Source: a virus. Taken from it: a DNA stretch of 28,295 nt. The stretch lies in the IMG/VR virus record IMGVR_UViG_3300028917_000068, positions 1 through 28,295 of that record. One strand, given 5' to 3'. Under the pieces are notes generated by a model. It ran no database searches, had not been told where the DNA came from, and saw only the letters and a list, made by a program, of their open reading frames with translations. The position numbers were made by a program, and so were the translations under genes. The number at the start of each line of letters is the position of its first letter. The stretch's first letter is position 1. Of the stretch, positions 8,254-15,762 are shown one piece after another.

Positions 8254-8757
8254 TCAAAAAGGTATGTTTTCGTCTGCCGATGATTCCTTGTCAACCGGAA
8301 TCTCATCGAGCCAGCGTTCCGTCCCGGAGCGTCTACTCTCGATACTATCGCCAGAAGCCTTGTCTGGACGCCCCACATCGCCCGTATTGCGTTTTGGCCG
8401 GTCGTCGGTACTGTTTTTACCTAACATATCCGGAATCGCAAAAGACTCGACTATAACGCGGTGTTTTCGCTGCTTCGTGTTCGTTTTCTTGCTCGTCCAG
8501 ATTTCCAGCGTCAACCGGCCTTCAATGAAAATTGGTTTGCCCTTGTGCGTATTATTCTTGATAACCTTAGCCGGTTCTCCGAACGCCCGGCAATCGATAA
8601 AACAGACCTCGTTTTGCTTCTCCCCGGACTTGTCGTTATAATACCGGTTCACAGCTAAGGTAAAATCAGCAGCCGCTACCTGATTCGGCATATATCCGAA
8701 CCGTACATCATTCGTCAAACGACCGAACAGAAAAACCTTGTTGACATCAGCCATCAT
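8254..8757 (-). CDS. ssb: Single-stranded DNA-binding protein
   Basis: This is an OB-fold SSB that coats single-stranded DNA in replication and recombination. Visible marks are DVNKVFLFGRLTNDV at the N-terminus, NRYYNDKSGEKQNEVCFIDC with AFGEPAKVI, GKPIFIEGRLTLEIW, a hydrophilic linker (about 110-155) and the acidic tip DENIPF that recruits partner proteins. I chose the ATG at 8757 (first of two adjacent ATGs), because GGGAG lies 5 bases before it; the longer in-frame start at 8790 has no such site. Length (167) is typical for bacterial SSB. Confidence 0.92.
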   Translation of the reverse strand: MMADVNKVFLFGRLTNDVRFGYMPNQVAAADFTLAVNRYYNDKSGEKQNEVCFIDCRAFGEPAKVIKNNTHKGKPIFIEGRLTLEIWTSKKTNTKQRKHRVIVESFAIPDMLGKNSTDDRPKRNTGDVGRPDKASGDSIESRRSGTERWLDEIPVDKESSADENIPF

Positions 8758-8796
8758 TCTTTCTCCCGCATCTTTTTTGTTAAAAAACATAAAGCC

Positions 8797-8994
8797 TTAA
8801 TGTGTTTTTGTGGTTCTGGCAGTTGTTGTATAAATTGCCTCAGCGTCAAAGTTGTTAATGCTCTGCCCTGCAAGAAAGCTGAACATTTGAACAGAAGTTT
8901 TTTGCTCATAAACCACTGAATAGCCGCATTTAACAAACGAAAACCGCTTATCGTATTGGCTGCGGCAACAAAAAGAACCGGATTCGGCCAACAT
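8797..8994 (-). CDS. Doubtful small protein between nuclease and SSB
   Basis: A 65-residue frame fills the gap between the nuclease and SSB genes. It is Ser/Thr-rich with three Cys (SGSFCCRSQYDKRFSFVKCG) and has no recognised domain. There is no good ribosome binding site, only GAGAATAACAG well upstream. A different frame over 8754-8936 is equally open (60 codons, ending inside the SSB start region), so the coding frame is uncertain. Confidence 0.3.
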   Translation of the reverse strand: MLAESGSFCCRSQYDKRFSFVKCGYSVVYEQKTSVQMFSFLAGQSINNFDAEAIYTTTARTTKTH

Positions 8995-9010
8995 CTGTTA
9001 TTGCATACTG

Positions 9011-9535
9011 TTATTCTCGTTTTTCTTTCTCCACCCTTTCTATGAAAACCGCAGTTGAAATCCGCAATCTGCGCAAGATAGAAACGAGAAAGTTTACTTC
9101 TGCGTGTTTATCCGCATCAAACATCAAGGAGTCCTTTGCTTTTCTGATTGAGCGAAATCCGCCTATTTTCTCATATACATTTAGAAGTCCCAAGCCGTCC
9201 GGTAGTTCTTCCGGTTTCACAAGACCAACGGGTACTGCATAATATCGGTGCTGCCCCATCCCGTTTTGGGAATCTCTTCTGAAAGATTTGTTTTTATCAG
9301 CAAAAAAATCTGGACGTGATGTTTTACACTCTATTAGACAGGAGTCACCACCATAACCAAAACCCATCACGTCCGGCGTCTCTGAATTTGATGTATGCAA
9401 TTCTTTGGCTGTTACCCTATACCCTTTGCCACGCAACCACGCTTCCGCCCTATTGACAAGTTCACTGTGGGTAATTTTCGGGATGTTTTCACTTTTTCCT
9501 TCAGTAAAATAATCAAGTTTTCTGATTACTGGCAT
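9011..9535 (-). CDS. PD-(D/E)xK nuclease (MmcB-like)
   Basis: The 174-residue protein has a compact restriction-endonuclease-like core. Glu25 lies in the first helix (THSELVNRAEAWL), Asp55 follows in TPDVMGFG, and Glu69-Cys-Lys71 forms the ExK motif in CLIECKTSRPDF. The family resembles MmcB-type DNA repair nucleases. GGGGA lies 6 bases before the ATG. The start overlaps the upstream gene by 23 bases. It is the first of three similar-fold nucleases in the 9.0-12.0 kb region, pointing to DNA repair, recombination or host DNA attack. Substrate is unknown. Confidence 0.72.
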   Translation of the reverse strand: MPVIRKLDYFTEGKSENIPKITHSELVNRAEAWLRGKGYRVTAKELHTSNSETPDVMGFGYGGDSCLIECKTSRPDFFADKNKSFRRDSQNGMGQHRYYAVPVGLVKPEELPDGLGLLNVYEKIGGFRSIRKAKDSLMFDADKHAEVNFLVSILRRLRISTAVFIERVEKEKRE

Positions 9536-10334
9536 TTTTTTTCCCCAGCATATCTATTGTTTCCTCAATCTGTTTGTCAAATTGCTCGTCGGCAAAATTG
9601 TATCCTGCAAGAAAAGCCATCTCTAACCGATTGCGAAGATATTGACCTGATGCTTGGCCTTCGCTGCATTTTTTGCCATCTTCACTCTCAAACCATTTAT
9701 CCCTTGCTTTTGCTAATTCTGATTTCATCTCATTCACCGCCTTTCTTCTTTTAATTGCTTCGGGATTAAGGGTTTTTATGATAAGCTCGGAAGCTTCTCT
9801 GCTTTTGTTTGTGTTAATTAAGTAATGACAATCCCATATTAGTTTCTCAAGCCGCTCGATTCGTGGTTGTAATTTAGCAGCACAATCTCGAAATCCCCTT
9901 GCGTATTGGCCGTCCATTATCCCCGTTAATTCCTTGATTCGCTGGGCTTGCTGCTGAAGGCAGGCGAGGGCTTGTTCAAAACCTGTTAATAAATTGTCTA
10001 TTTCCCCAAAAGTATCATCCCAACCAACACAATGTTCTTTTATGTTGTGTCTTGCCCCTGCTATGGCTTGCCGACATTTTTTCAGAAACTCATCGCTCGG
10101 CTGGCAATGTTCGGCCTTTATCACTGTTACATCTATACCCAATTCTTCCTTTGCTGCTTGTTTACTAAATTCATCCGCCACAAGTACGGGTGGATGTTGC
10201 TCGGCCTTGAGAAGGGAGAGGACTTGATTGATAAGACAGGCGGGACAATCACAATGGGTTCTATCGTGTTCCCAATTAAAATCTTTGTCTGTTAAGCACT
10301 TTTCCAATAACTCAATCGCTTTTTCATTGCTCAT
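9513..10334 (-). CDS. Hypothetical helical protein with Cys/His N-terminus
   Basis: The 273-residue protein is not recognised. The N-terminus has HDRTHCDCPACLINQVLSLL (about 24-43), a possible metal-binding CxCxxC cluster. The rest is largely helical, with coiled-coil-like stretches around 112-140 (LLTGFEQALACLQQQAQRIK) and 150-180, and an aromatic C-terminal segment with LEMAFLAGYNFADEQFD. Its ATG overlaps the stop of the small zinc-finger gene by four bases (ATGA). Composition differs from the GC-richer core genes, so it may be a modular insertion. Confidence 0.7.
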   Translation of the reverse strand: MSNEKAIELLEKCLTDKDFNWEHDRTHCDCPACLINQVLSLLKAEQHPPVLVADEFSKQAAKEELGIDVTVIKAEHCQPSDEFLKKCRQAIAGARHNIKEHCVGWDDTFGEIDNLLTGFEQALACLQQQAQRIKELTGIMDGQYARGFRDCAAKLQPRIERLEKLIWDCHYLINTNKSREASELIIKTLNPEAIKRRKAVNEMKSELAKARDKWFESEDGKKCSEGQASGQYLRNRLEMAFLAGYNFADEQFDKQIEETIDMLGKKNASNQKT

Positions 10335-10504
10335 TTTTTAGCTCCTTCGCTAAACCTATAAAGATATTTCTCACCAGATGTATACGATATTACGCAATTT
10401 TGTTTTTTATCACGATGCATAGCTCTGTGTCGGGCAATACCCAAATAATGGAAATCTTTTTTACAAGTGTAGCAATAGCAATTTTTATCGTTTGTTACCT
10501 TCAT
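10331..10504 (-). CDS. 57-residue C2H2-type zinc-finger miniprotein
   Basis: A short gene of 58 codons including the stop. The first 30 residues contain CYCYTCKKDFHYLGIARHRA followed by MHRD, which reads as Cys-x2-Cys, Phe, Leu, then His-x4-His, the spacing of a single classical zinc finger. The C-terminus is YTSGEKYLYRFSEGAKK. AGGAAG lies about 7 bases before the ATG, and the stop overlaps the next ATG as ATGA, strong signs that it is translated. Phage genomes often carry such single-finger proteins of unknown function, probably for DNA or protein binding. Confidence 0.75.
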   Translation of the reverse strand: MKVTNDKNCYCYTCKKDFHYLGIARHRAMHRDKKQNCVISYTSGEKYLYRFSEGAKK

Positions 10505-10700
10505 TTTTTACTTCCTTTGTTTCAAGTTCCGTATAAATTCTAAAATCCATTAAGCAATGAACAGCCGTTCTCGCTTGGTCGATATGCAGTTTGATTCCGC
10601 ACAAATCCGCATACGTCGGATTAACCCGACCGAGTTTTTCTTTTGCTTTTGTCAGGTGGTCTAACGCGTCGCTCTTGAGCAATTCTTTTTCCGGCAACAT
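10485..10700 (-). CDS. Small hypothetical protein
   Basis: The 71-residue protein is helical and has no recognised domain (SDALDHLTKAKEKLGRV; GIKLHIDQARTAVHCLMDF). GAGGG sits 8 bases upstream of the ATG. The gene overlaps the end of the upstream nuclease by 80 bases in another frame, which is long for this genome, and overlaps the zinc-finger gene by 20 bases. The strong ribosome binding site supports the start. Confidence 0.62.
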   Translation of the reverse strand: MLPEKELLKSDALDHLTKAKEKLGRVNPTYADLCGIKLHIDQARTAVHCLMDFRIYTELETKEVKNEGNKR

Positions 10701-11217
10701 ACATCAGCCCTCTAAATAACATATTATCAATCATTGGTTTTAATGTTTTATTCTTGAAATACACACTTGCGTTTATGACTTCGTAGCCAAGTTGCTGTAT
10801 ATCCGAGATTCTCTTTATTTTCGTCCGTCCGGTTTTCTTGCGACCGGTCGGTATTCTATCGATTATCAATGCTGCCTTGACGTCCGGGTAATACCGCTTC
10901 AAACACCGCAGACGCGTCACGTCTTTTTGTTCCATTAGTCCTTTGATTTCGTGATAGATAAGCTCGTCGTTTTCGGTCACTATACCAAAATCAAGACGGT
11001 AGACCGTGACACCGTGTTTTTTGTGTTCGGTAAAATCGAAAGTCTTCTGCTCGTAATCCCACGACTTTATTCGAACGCCGAAAATCGTTTTTGCCAAATC
11101 CGGAATCAGCAGGCAAAGCTCCAGCACGCACGCCCACTTCGCTTCGAACCGGCTCTTATAGTACCGGAGCTTACCGCCTATCCGATACCACGCCTTTTGA
11201 CTTCGTCTGTGATTCAT
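10621..11217 (-). CDS. PD-(D/E)xK nuclease, DUF1064/junction-resolvase-like
   Basis: The 198-residue basic protein has Glu25 in a first helix (KSRFEAKWACVLEL), then Asp76 in VYRLDFGIV and Glu90-Ile-Lys92 in ELIYHEIKGLM. This is the order of catalytic residues in the DUF1064 and T7 endonuclease I-like group, which cut branched DNA. The C-terminus is strongly basic (KRIAQERRVRPPDKSKRK), suitable for DNA contact. AAGGAAA lies 8 bases before the ATG. A role in resolving replication or recombination intermediates before packaging is inferred. Confidence 0.68.
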   Translation of the reverse strand: MNHRRSQKAWYRIGGKLRYYKSRFEAKWACVLELCLLIPDLAKTIFGVRIKSWDYEQKTFDFTEHKKHGVTVYRLDFGIVTENDELIYHEIKGLMEQKDVTRLRCLKRYYPDVKAALIIDRIPTGRKKTGRTKIKRISDIQQLGYEVINASVYFKNKTLKPMIDNMLFRGLMYVAGKRIAQERRVRPPDKSKRKTRSG

Positions 11218-11962
11218 TCAATAGTTTCCTTAGATTTTCTGCCGCTTCTTTCGCGGCCTTCGCAATGCGGTTGTGCTCTCGTTCGGTGTTCTCAAGGTCC
11301 CTGATGTGCATTCCGATTCGCGTCGCATCTCGAACAATCTCGACCGCTTCTCCGAGCGAACGCCCGTTATATGTACTTATTTCAATACCGGAGATTTCCT
11401 CGAATCGTTTAACCTGTTCAAGAATGTTGTTTACCCTAACCATAAGGTCTTTTTGCGGTAATTGACCTTGAGTAATGCCGTCTTTTTTCCCTCGTTCGTA
11501 CTCCGCGTGCAACTGTGCTCCTACCGGAGAATTTACATAGATTTTTTTGAATAATGACACGAGAAAACCACGCGTCCACGTCTCTGCCTCTCGTTTCGGT
11601 GCTGCTCTTACCTGTCGTAATCCTTGACCGTACGGAATCAGTAAACCCCAATACGGCGGTAACTCCGCTATATTAACGATAGTTTTGTCACCGACGACTA
11701 GCCACCACCGGTCACAGTAGCCTTGAATGTTCTCCGACTTTTTAAGATTCCGGAATTCCTTCAAAACATCGTCACGATTTGTTTTGAGTTCGAATCCGTG
11801 AACCTCGCACCCTCTCGACGGATAGAGATTGACCGCCATACCGTCCGCGTAAGTTACTGCGGAACTGTAACCGAGCGTACTTCGGACTTCCCTGATATAA
11901 ATCCACTCCGGCATACAGAATCGGCTCTTTAATCTTGCGTGTAATTCGTCAACCGTCAGCAT
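11171..11962 (-). CDS. Putative PD-(D/E)xK nuclease with helical tail
   Basis: In this 263-residue protein, residues 20-95 form a possible nuclease core: Asp40 in VTYADGMAVNL, then Glu58-Leu-Lys60 in VHGFELKTNRDD, followed by YCDRWWLVVGD. The later part (about 165-260) is long helix with coiled-coil character (DLMVRVNNILEQVKRFEEI; REHNRIAKAAKEAAENLRKL). The predicted active-site order fits the restriction-endonuclease fold, but I do not recognise the exact family. It overlaps both neighbours (47 and 14 bases) and forms a run with the two other nucleases. Confidence 0.62.
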   Translation of the reverse strand: MLTVDELHARLKSRFCMPEWIYIREVRSTLGYSSAVTYADGMAVNLYPSRGCEVHGFELKTNRDDVLKEFRNLKKSENIQGYCDRWWLVVGDKTIVNIAELPPYWGLLIPYGQGLRQVRAAPKREAETWTRGFLVSLFKKIYVNSPVGAQLHAEYERGKKDGITQGQLPQKDLMVRVNNILEQVKRFEEISGIEISTYNGRSLGEAVEIVRDATRIGMHIRDLENTEREHNRIAKAAKEAAENLRKLLNESQTKSKGVVSDRR

Positions 11963-12194
11963 TCTTATCTCCGAGTTCTTTTGCCAATTGAATCATCCGT
12001 TCGCTTATGAATGGTTCGGCATTTATGTCAACATCGAGAATGTCCGGAATGAACTCTAAACGTATTTTGTTTGGTTCGTTCCTATTACAATCCATCAAAA
12101 TTTCAACTGCTGTAACTTCCAGCGGCTTACCATCCATTAAGATTTTCACGTCATTTGGGAACGCACCGCTTTTAATTTCAAATTTGTGTAGCAT
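11949..12194 (-). CDS. Small conserved phage-type protein
   Basis: The 81-residue protein has a beta-rich first half (FEIKSGAFPNDVKILMDGKP; VEILMDCNRNEPNKIRLEFI), then a helical acidic end. This pattern, a short protein describing a ligand-like sheet, is common in phage early regions, but no function is known to me. AAGAGGA lies 6 bases before the ATG, inside the end of the preceding basic mini-gene. Confidence 0.65.
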   Translation of the reverse strand: MLHKFEIKSGAFPNDVKILMDGKPLEVTAVEILMDCNRNEPNKIRLEFIPDILDVDINAEPFISERMIQLAKELGDKNADG

Positions 12195-12196
12195 TA

Positions 12197-12319
12197 CTAT
12201 CCTCTTTTCCGTTTGCTTCGTTTTTTCCGTATGCGTGTTTTTTTCGACCGACGCATCTTTTCCGCTTCTCTCTGAACCTTACGTCGTACAGCACCGGACA
12301 TCGTGACGATTTCAACCAT
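12197..12319 (-). CDS. 40-residue highly basic protein
   Basis: The frame encodes about 40 residues, of which nearly half are Lys or Arg (KMRRSKKTRIRKKRSKRKRG). It overlaps the previous stop by 8 bases and ends two bases before the next ATG, filling a gap that would otherwise be empty. The Shine-Dalgarno is imperfect (AAGGA about 11 bases upstream). If real, it may be a nucleic-acid-binding or host-takeover peptide; the bias could also be chance. Confidence 0.55.
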   Translation of the reverse strand: MVEIVTMSGAVRRKVQREAEKMRRSKKTRIRKKRSKRKRG

Positions 12320-12575
12320 TTTCTCGAATTTCCTTCCGGACCTTATTTACCGCGTGTGCCGGGTGAAGTCCTTGCTTCTCGTATTTTTTGACTCGGTTCT
12401 TAAATTCTGCAAGCAAAGCATTGTCACCGTGACACGTAGGACAATCAAAATCTTTAGTTTCCCATCCGTTTTCAGAACCGTTTGTAACAATTTCTAATTT
12501 AGTTAGACATCCGTGACACGTTGCAACTTCATTGTCATTTGGTTCGTTTTTAGGCCACACAAAATATCCAAACAT
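12312..12575 (-). CDS. Small zinc-ribbon protein
   Basis: The 87-residue protein has two Cys pairs, CHGC (about 20-23) and CPTCHG (about 45-50), separated by about 22 residues, giving a zinc ribbon. A helical C-terminal part follows (ALLAEFKNRVKKYEKQGLHP then AHAVNKVRKEI). It may bind nucleic acid or act as an adaptor. The gene begins 10 bases after the DUF7694 gene, with AAGGAG just before the ATG. Confidence 0.68.
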   Translation of the reverse strand: MFGYFVWPKNEPNDNEVATCHGCLTKLEIVTNGSENGWETKDFDCPTCHGDNALLAEFKNRVKKYEKQGLHPAHAVNKVRKEIRENG

Positions 12576-12584
12576 TTTAGCTCC

Positions 12585-12947
12585 TTAAACTAATTCCACC
12601 GGCGGTTGCGGCACTGTTCTTTTTTGTGGTTTCCATAAGTGCAAACAATACGGGTGGAGATTCTTATATTTGTCTTTCGACGGGTGATACTGCACGACCG
12701 TCTCGTCCGGATTCCAAAAGAGATTTTTAACAAAGCACATCTCCGCCCACGTCGGCGGTCTACATTCCGAAGTGTGAACGGAGACGTGGTCCCAACCGTG
12801 ACCCCAGCTTGCAACCACGAATAAGACTATGTGGTCACGGTCGATTCGTAGCGAAAGACCGGTTTTGCCTTCCGAAAAAATCAGGACCGGATTTCCGTTT
12901 TTGTGAATGTCGCAAAGCTGCCTATAAATTTGTTGTTTGCTTCTCAT
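12585..12947 (-). CDS. DUF7694 domain protein
   Basis: The 120-residue protein matches a widespread phage family by its conserved central and C-terminal text: ASWGHGWDHVSVHT, PTWAEMCFVKNLFWNPDETV, VQYHPSKDKY and HPYCLHLWKPQ. Function is not established; the conserved Trp, His and Asp positions suggest an enzyme or a compact binding protein. The ATG overlaps the stop of the MazG-like gene by one base. The family is normally encoded in the early/accessory part of tailed phage genomes, as here. Confidence 0.75.
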   Translation of the reverse strand: MRSKQQIYRQLCDIHKNGNPVLIFSEGKTGLSLRIDRDHIVLFVVASWGHGWDHVSVHTSECRPPTWAEMCFVKNLFWNPDETVVQYHPSKDKYKNLHPYCLHLWKPQKRTVPQPPVELV

Positions 12948-13240
12948 TACCAGTCGACCTTACACGCATTGATACAGCTAAAACCGAACACCGAACCGAC
13001 GCCTATATCAAGTAATTCACGAGCGACGTCGTCGAGAGACCCGGCTCTAACAGCTTCAATAAGTTCGTCGTATTCCTCCGCAATCGTCCCTAAAATCTCG
13101 TGACGAGATACAAAAGCACCGGCTCCTTTTTCGTTCAAGCGTTTAGCGAGCTTGACTGACAACGCGGTTATTCCGCGATTGACTTCCTCCGCTGTTATAA
13201 GCGGTCTATGTATGTCAGATGTTTTATCGTTTTGAGGCAC
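12947..13240 (-). CDS. MazG-like nucleotide pyrophosphohydrolase
   Basis: The 97-residue all-helical protein has the metal-binding pattern of the MazG/all-alpha NTP pyrophosphatase group: Glu55-Glu56-Tyr-Asp-Glu59 in TIAEEYDELIEAV and Glu75-x2-Asp78 in ARELLDIGVGSVFG. Such enzymes hydrolyse nucleoside triphosphates or alarmones such as ppGpp, and phage versions are thought to tune the nucleotide pool. It is shorter than full MazG and probably works as an oligomer. It lies one base from the DUF4326 gene. Confidence 0.7.
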   Translation of the reverse strand: MPQNDKTSDIHRPLITAEEVNRGITALSVKLAKRLNEKGAGAFVSRHEILGTIAEEYDELIEAVRAGSLDDVARELLDIGVGSVFGFSCINACKVDW

Positions 13241-13241
13241 T

Positions 13242-13523
13242 TTAGCTCCTTTCTAAAAATTCGATGATAACGTCACCGTGACACGGTGACGGTTTACACC
13301 AGCAACCGAGTTTTTTACCCTTCAAATTCAAAACCTGTTGTTTGAATGATTCACTTTTTTTTATGAGCAAATTAAACGCAATCCGGTATTTATCGATACA
13401 TTCCTTGCGGTCTCCGTCCTTGCCGATTCTGAACGGATTTCCGAACGGACTACTACGGTCGATTCGCACGATGTCGCTATCCTTGCACGTTTTCATATTT
13501 ACAAGTGTGGTTTTAACCGCCAT
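13242..13523 (-). CDS. DUF4326 domain protein
   Basis: With the chosen start this is a 93-residue protein that covers the whole DUF4326 domain: TTLVNMKTCKDSD, SSPFGNPFRIGKDGDRKECI and the signature LGCWCKPSPCHGDV (72-85). The Cys and His of CWC-x4-CHGD may bind metal or form an active site. I chose the ATG at 13523 because GGAGC lies 7 bases before it; the longer frame to 13595 adds unrelated hydrophobic residues. The function of the family is not established; its conservation beside nucleotide enzymes suggests nucleic acid or nucleotide metabolism. Confidence 0.78.
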   Translation of the reverse strand: MAVKTTLVNMKTCKDSDIVRIDRSSPFGNPFRIGKDGDRKECIDKYRIAFNLLIKKSESFKQQVLNLKGKKLGCWCKPSPCHGDVIIEFLERS

Positions 13524-13737
13524 CGAGTTGCTCCAAAAAATGTGCAATGTCACGCAAACAGTTTTTATCAAATACCGCAGTTGCCATAGCCGCAAACACG
13601 TACAGTCGCCATCGTGGGTAATAAAAAACTTGACCTAACGAATCACCTGATTTGGTATTAACACAGGAATAGCATCGTTTTGAAGCATATAAACCACCCC
13701 TCCGTAGAAAATGAATATGCTTATATTTTGTTTTCAT
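13513..13737 (-). CDS. Small hypothetical protein
   Basis: The 74-residue protein has an aromatic core (GQVFYYPRWRLYVFAAMATA) that may be partly hydrophobic, two Cys (RCYSC) and no recognised domain. AAGGAG lies 8 bases before the ATG. It overlaps the DUF4326 start by 11 bases. Confidence 0.6.
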   Translation of the reverse strand: MKTKYKHIHFLRRGGLYASKRCYSCVNTKSGDSLGQVFYYPRWRLYVFAAMATAVFDKNCLRDIAHFLEQLDGG

Positions 13738-13753
13738 TTAGAACACTCCTTCT

Positions 13754-14491
13754 TTAGAGCAATCGGTTCATACATTTTGGAAATTCCCTCTTTTGATAAA
13801 TTAGAGGCCATTCATCCGGATTCTTACTAACCTCAAAACCGGTCTTAGTTAACAAGTGTATTTGTTTGACATAAATTGGAGTGTCCGGGTATTTTGTGAT
13901 AAGGCTCATTATTGCTTCAGGCGGACAATACTTTTTTTCTTTACCGGTCTCCGCTCCGAAAATAAGCCAATAAAGCAAGGACATATTGATAAATTTCAGA
14001 GTCAATTTCTCGAATAGCGGTTCGAAACTAATGAATTTTCTCGTATAAAAAGGAACACAATCGATTAAAATTTTAATACGCTTTACTTCTGTCTGTCGAC
14101 GGACGGTCGTTCCGACAATGCAGTTTCCCGGAATAGAAAATTCACGGTATCGCTTCGGGTTTTGAGTCAAGAACATAAACCAAGCCGGTTCTCCCTTGCA
14201 TTGGTCAAAGATTTCTTGAATCCATTCCCACGGGACCCAATCTCCGAAAATATCATACATACTACCGACGAAGATAATCGGGTTTCTTTTCCGTTCGTGG
14301 ACAAATTGTTTAACTTGATTCCAATTGTACCAGTCCGTAACGAACGTCATTTTTTCAGACCAGCCGAAACGGAGACGTATTTGCTCAGCATAACAATTCG
14401 GGCATTGATACTGACATTTGCCGCGAACCGGATTCGCGGTGAAGTCGCACCATCCGATTCGGTTATCAGGACCGTTCATTCGTTTTGACAT
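13754..14491 (-). CDS. DUF5131/Gp37-Gp68 family, radical-SAM-like protein
   Basis: The 245-residue protein begins with the family signature: IGWCDFTANPVRGKCQYQCP then NCYAE. Three Cys at 26, 30 and 33 have the CxxxCxxC spacing that binds a 4Fe-4S cluster in radical SAM enzymes. Later blocks also fit: VGSMYDIFGDWVP, FMFLTQNPKRYRE, FISFEPLF, IFGAETGKEKKYC and TPIYVKQ. The family occurs mainly in phages and mobile elements, and its substrate is not known to me. Queuosine-like base modification has been suggested for related proteins; I treat that as unproven. Confidence 0.82.
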   Translation of the reverse strand: MSKRMNGPDNRIGWCDFTANPVRGKCQYQCPNCYAEQIRLRFGWSEKMTFVTDWYNWNQVKQFVHERKRNPIIFVGSMYDIFGDWVPWEWIQEIFDQCKGEPAWFMFLTQNPKRYREFSIPGNCIVGTTVRRQTEVKRIKILIDCVPFYTRKFISFEPLFEKLTLKFINMSLLYWLIFGAETGKEKKYCPPEAIMSLITKYPDTPIYVKQIHLLTKTGFEVSKNPDEWPLIYQKREFPKCMNRLL

Positions 14492-14502
14492 CTTATAGCC
14501 CC

Positions 14503-14943
14503 TTATTTGTGACGCGGATTGAGTGCTCTCCGCTCTAACGATACATCGTCGCTGAATATGTTTTCTAATACCCGGACAGCTTCTTTGAGTACTTTCCTAT
14601 CCGATTTCGGTAAATTCTGATTGCCTTTTGTTTGTGCAAGAATCCCTTTCAACACTTCGGTTGTCTCCGGCGGTAATACCATCGCTGCTCGACCGGCGGT
14701 TTTTGCCACCCACTTCAAAAAGCTGTCTGCAATATCGTTCGGTAAATGTATCCCTGCGATTTTATCCCATTCGGGTGCGTTCGGACGGCTCAGTTGAACC
14801 ACTAAACCGCCGTGACCGTAATCGGTAAAAATGATGTGATAACCTTCTTCGCCGTTGTATGTAAACGGCTCTGATAGCTCCTTGGGTATGTGTGTCCCAA
14901 GGTTTTCCGACATTACTTTATCACAATATAAACCGATTTGCAT
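14503..14943 (-). CDS. Hypothetical phage protein
   Basis: The 146-residue protein is not recognised. A beta-rich middle (YHIIFTDYGHGGLVVQLSRP) is followed by a helical tail (FLKWVAKTAGRAAMVL; SDRKVLKEAVRVLENI). I chose ATG 14943 because it starts just after the stop of the YdaU-like gene and has AAGG 9 bases upstream; the longer frame to 15045 would overlap that gene by about 100 bases. Confidence 0.6.
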   Translation of the reverse strand: MQIGLYCDKVMSENLGTHIPKELSEPFTYNGEEGYHIIFTDYGHGGLVVQLSRPNAPEWDKIAGIHLPNDIADSFLKWVAKTAGRAAMVLPPETTEVLKGILAQTKGNQNLPKSDRKVLKEAVRVLENIFSDDVSLERRALNPRHK

Positions 14944-14947
14944 ACTG

Positions 14948-15724
14948 TCAAACCTTTTTTGTATAACCGAGTTCCCGACGTAAAGTCGAAAAGAAAAGAG
15001 CAATCGGTTTATTCCCTTTTTTCTGGGCTTCGTATGCATAATCAAGGACGCGATTGAAAATTTGTTCAGAGAACTTCTGCTTTATAATTCCGTCAATAAG
15101 CCAATCTACAAGGTTGATGTTTGCTATTCTGTCCGACTTGCCAGCCGGGGTTATTATATTTTCAAGTGTTGATACAAATCGCAGACGCACCGAAGCGAAA
15201 TCCGAAACCGAGAGATTTTGTAAATCCGAAGTGTTAGTTTTTCTGTTAGTTTCTTTATCCTCCGAATAAGGTTTAACCTTACTACGCTTCGAATTCGAAG
15301 GTTTACCTTCTATTTCGTTTTCGTTTTCGTTAGTTGGACGTGTGTTCGAACGCTGTTCAAGCTGTGCTCGTCTAACCTGACCGCTTCTAATCCCTGCATT
15401 TATCTTAGCTTGCAGTAATTTCTTAGCTCGCTTTAATTCCTTCGTGACTCGTTTGTGTGTTACGACATTCATTTTTTTGCGAAATTTCTTGCCGATTTTC
15501 GGCCAGATTTTTTGCTGAAAATAAAGCACGTCCGGCGTGTGCATACAGATTGAAGCTAAAACCTCCGGCTCGGCAGAACACTTGCCGTAATTGCAGTAAA
15601 GATAAAAGATTAACTGCCAGTACGCTCGATATTGACTGTCCGTCATACTGGCAACCTCTGCGTCATTTAGAGCTTCCGCAGCTTCAAATCTAATATGCTT
15701 TATCTTGATTTTTCCGTTGCTCAT
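14948..15724 (-). CDS. YdaU/DUF1376-like replication protein
   Basis: The 258-residue protein resembles YdaU-type replication initiators: the N-terminal winged-helix-like block has VASMTDSQYRAYWQLIFYLY followed by a short Cys-containing segment and a helix. A basic, disordered middle follows (about 110-190, rich in Lys, Arg, Asn). The C-terminal 80 residues contain NLVDWLIDGIIKQKFSEQIF then NRVLDYAYEAQKKG and LFFSTLRRELGY. Such proteins load helicase at a phage origin. GGAGG lies 6 bases before ATG 15724; the longer frame to 15835 would translate the structured leader instead. Confidence 0.65.
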   Translation of the reverse strand: MSNGKIKIKHIRFEAAEALNDAEVASMTDSQYRAYWQLIFYLYCNYGKCSAEPEVLASICMHTPDVLYFQQKIWPKIGKKFRKKMNVVTHKRVTKELKRAKKLLQAKINAGIRSGQVRRAQLEQRSNTRPTNENENEIEGKPSNSKRSKVKPYSEDKETNRKTNTSDLQNLSVSDFASVRLRFVSTLENIITPAGKSDRIANINLVDWLIDGIIKQKFSEQIFNRVLDYAYEAQKKGNKPIALFFSTLRRELGYTKKV

Positions 15725-15762
15725 ACGTCGCCTCCGTGCCTGTTTCTGAACACAAATTTCAA

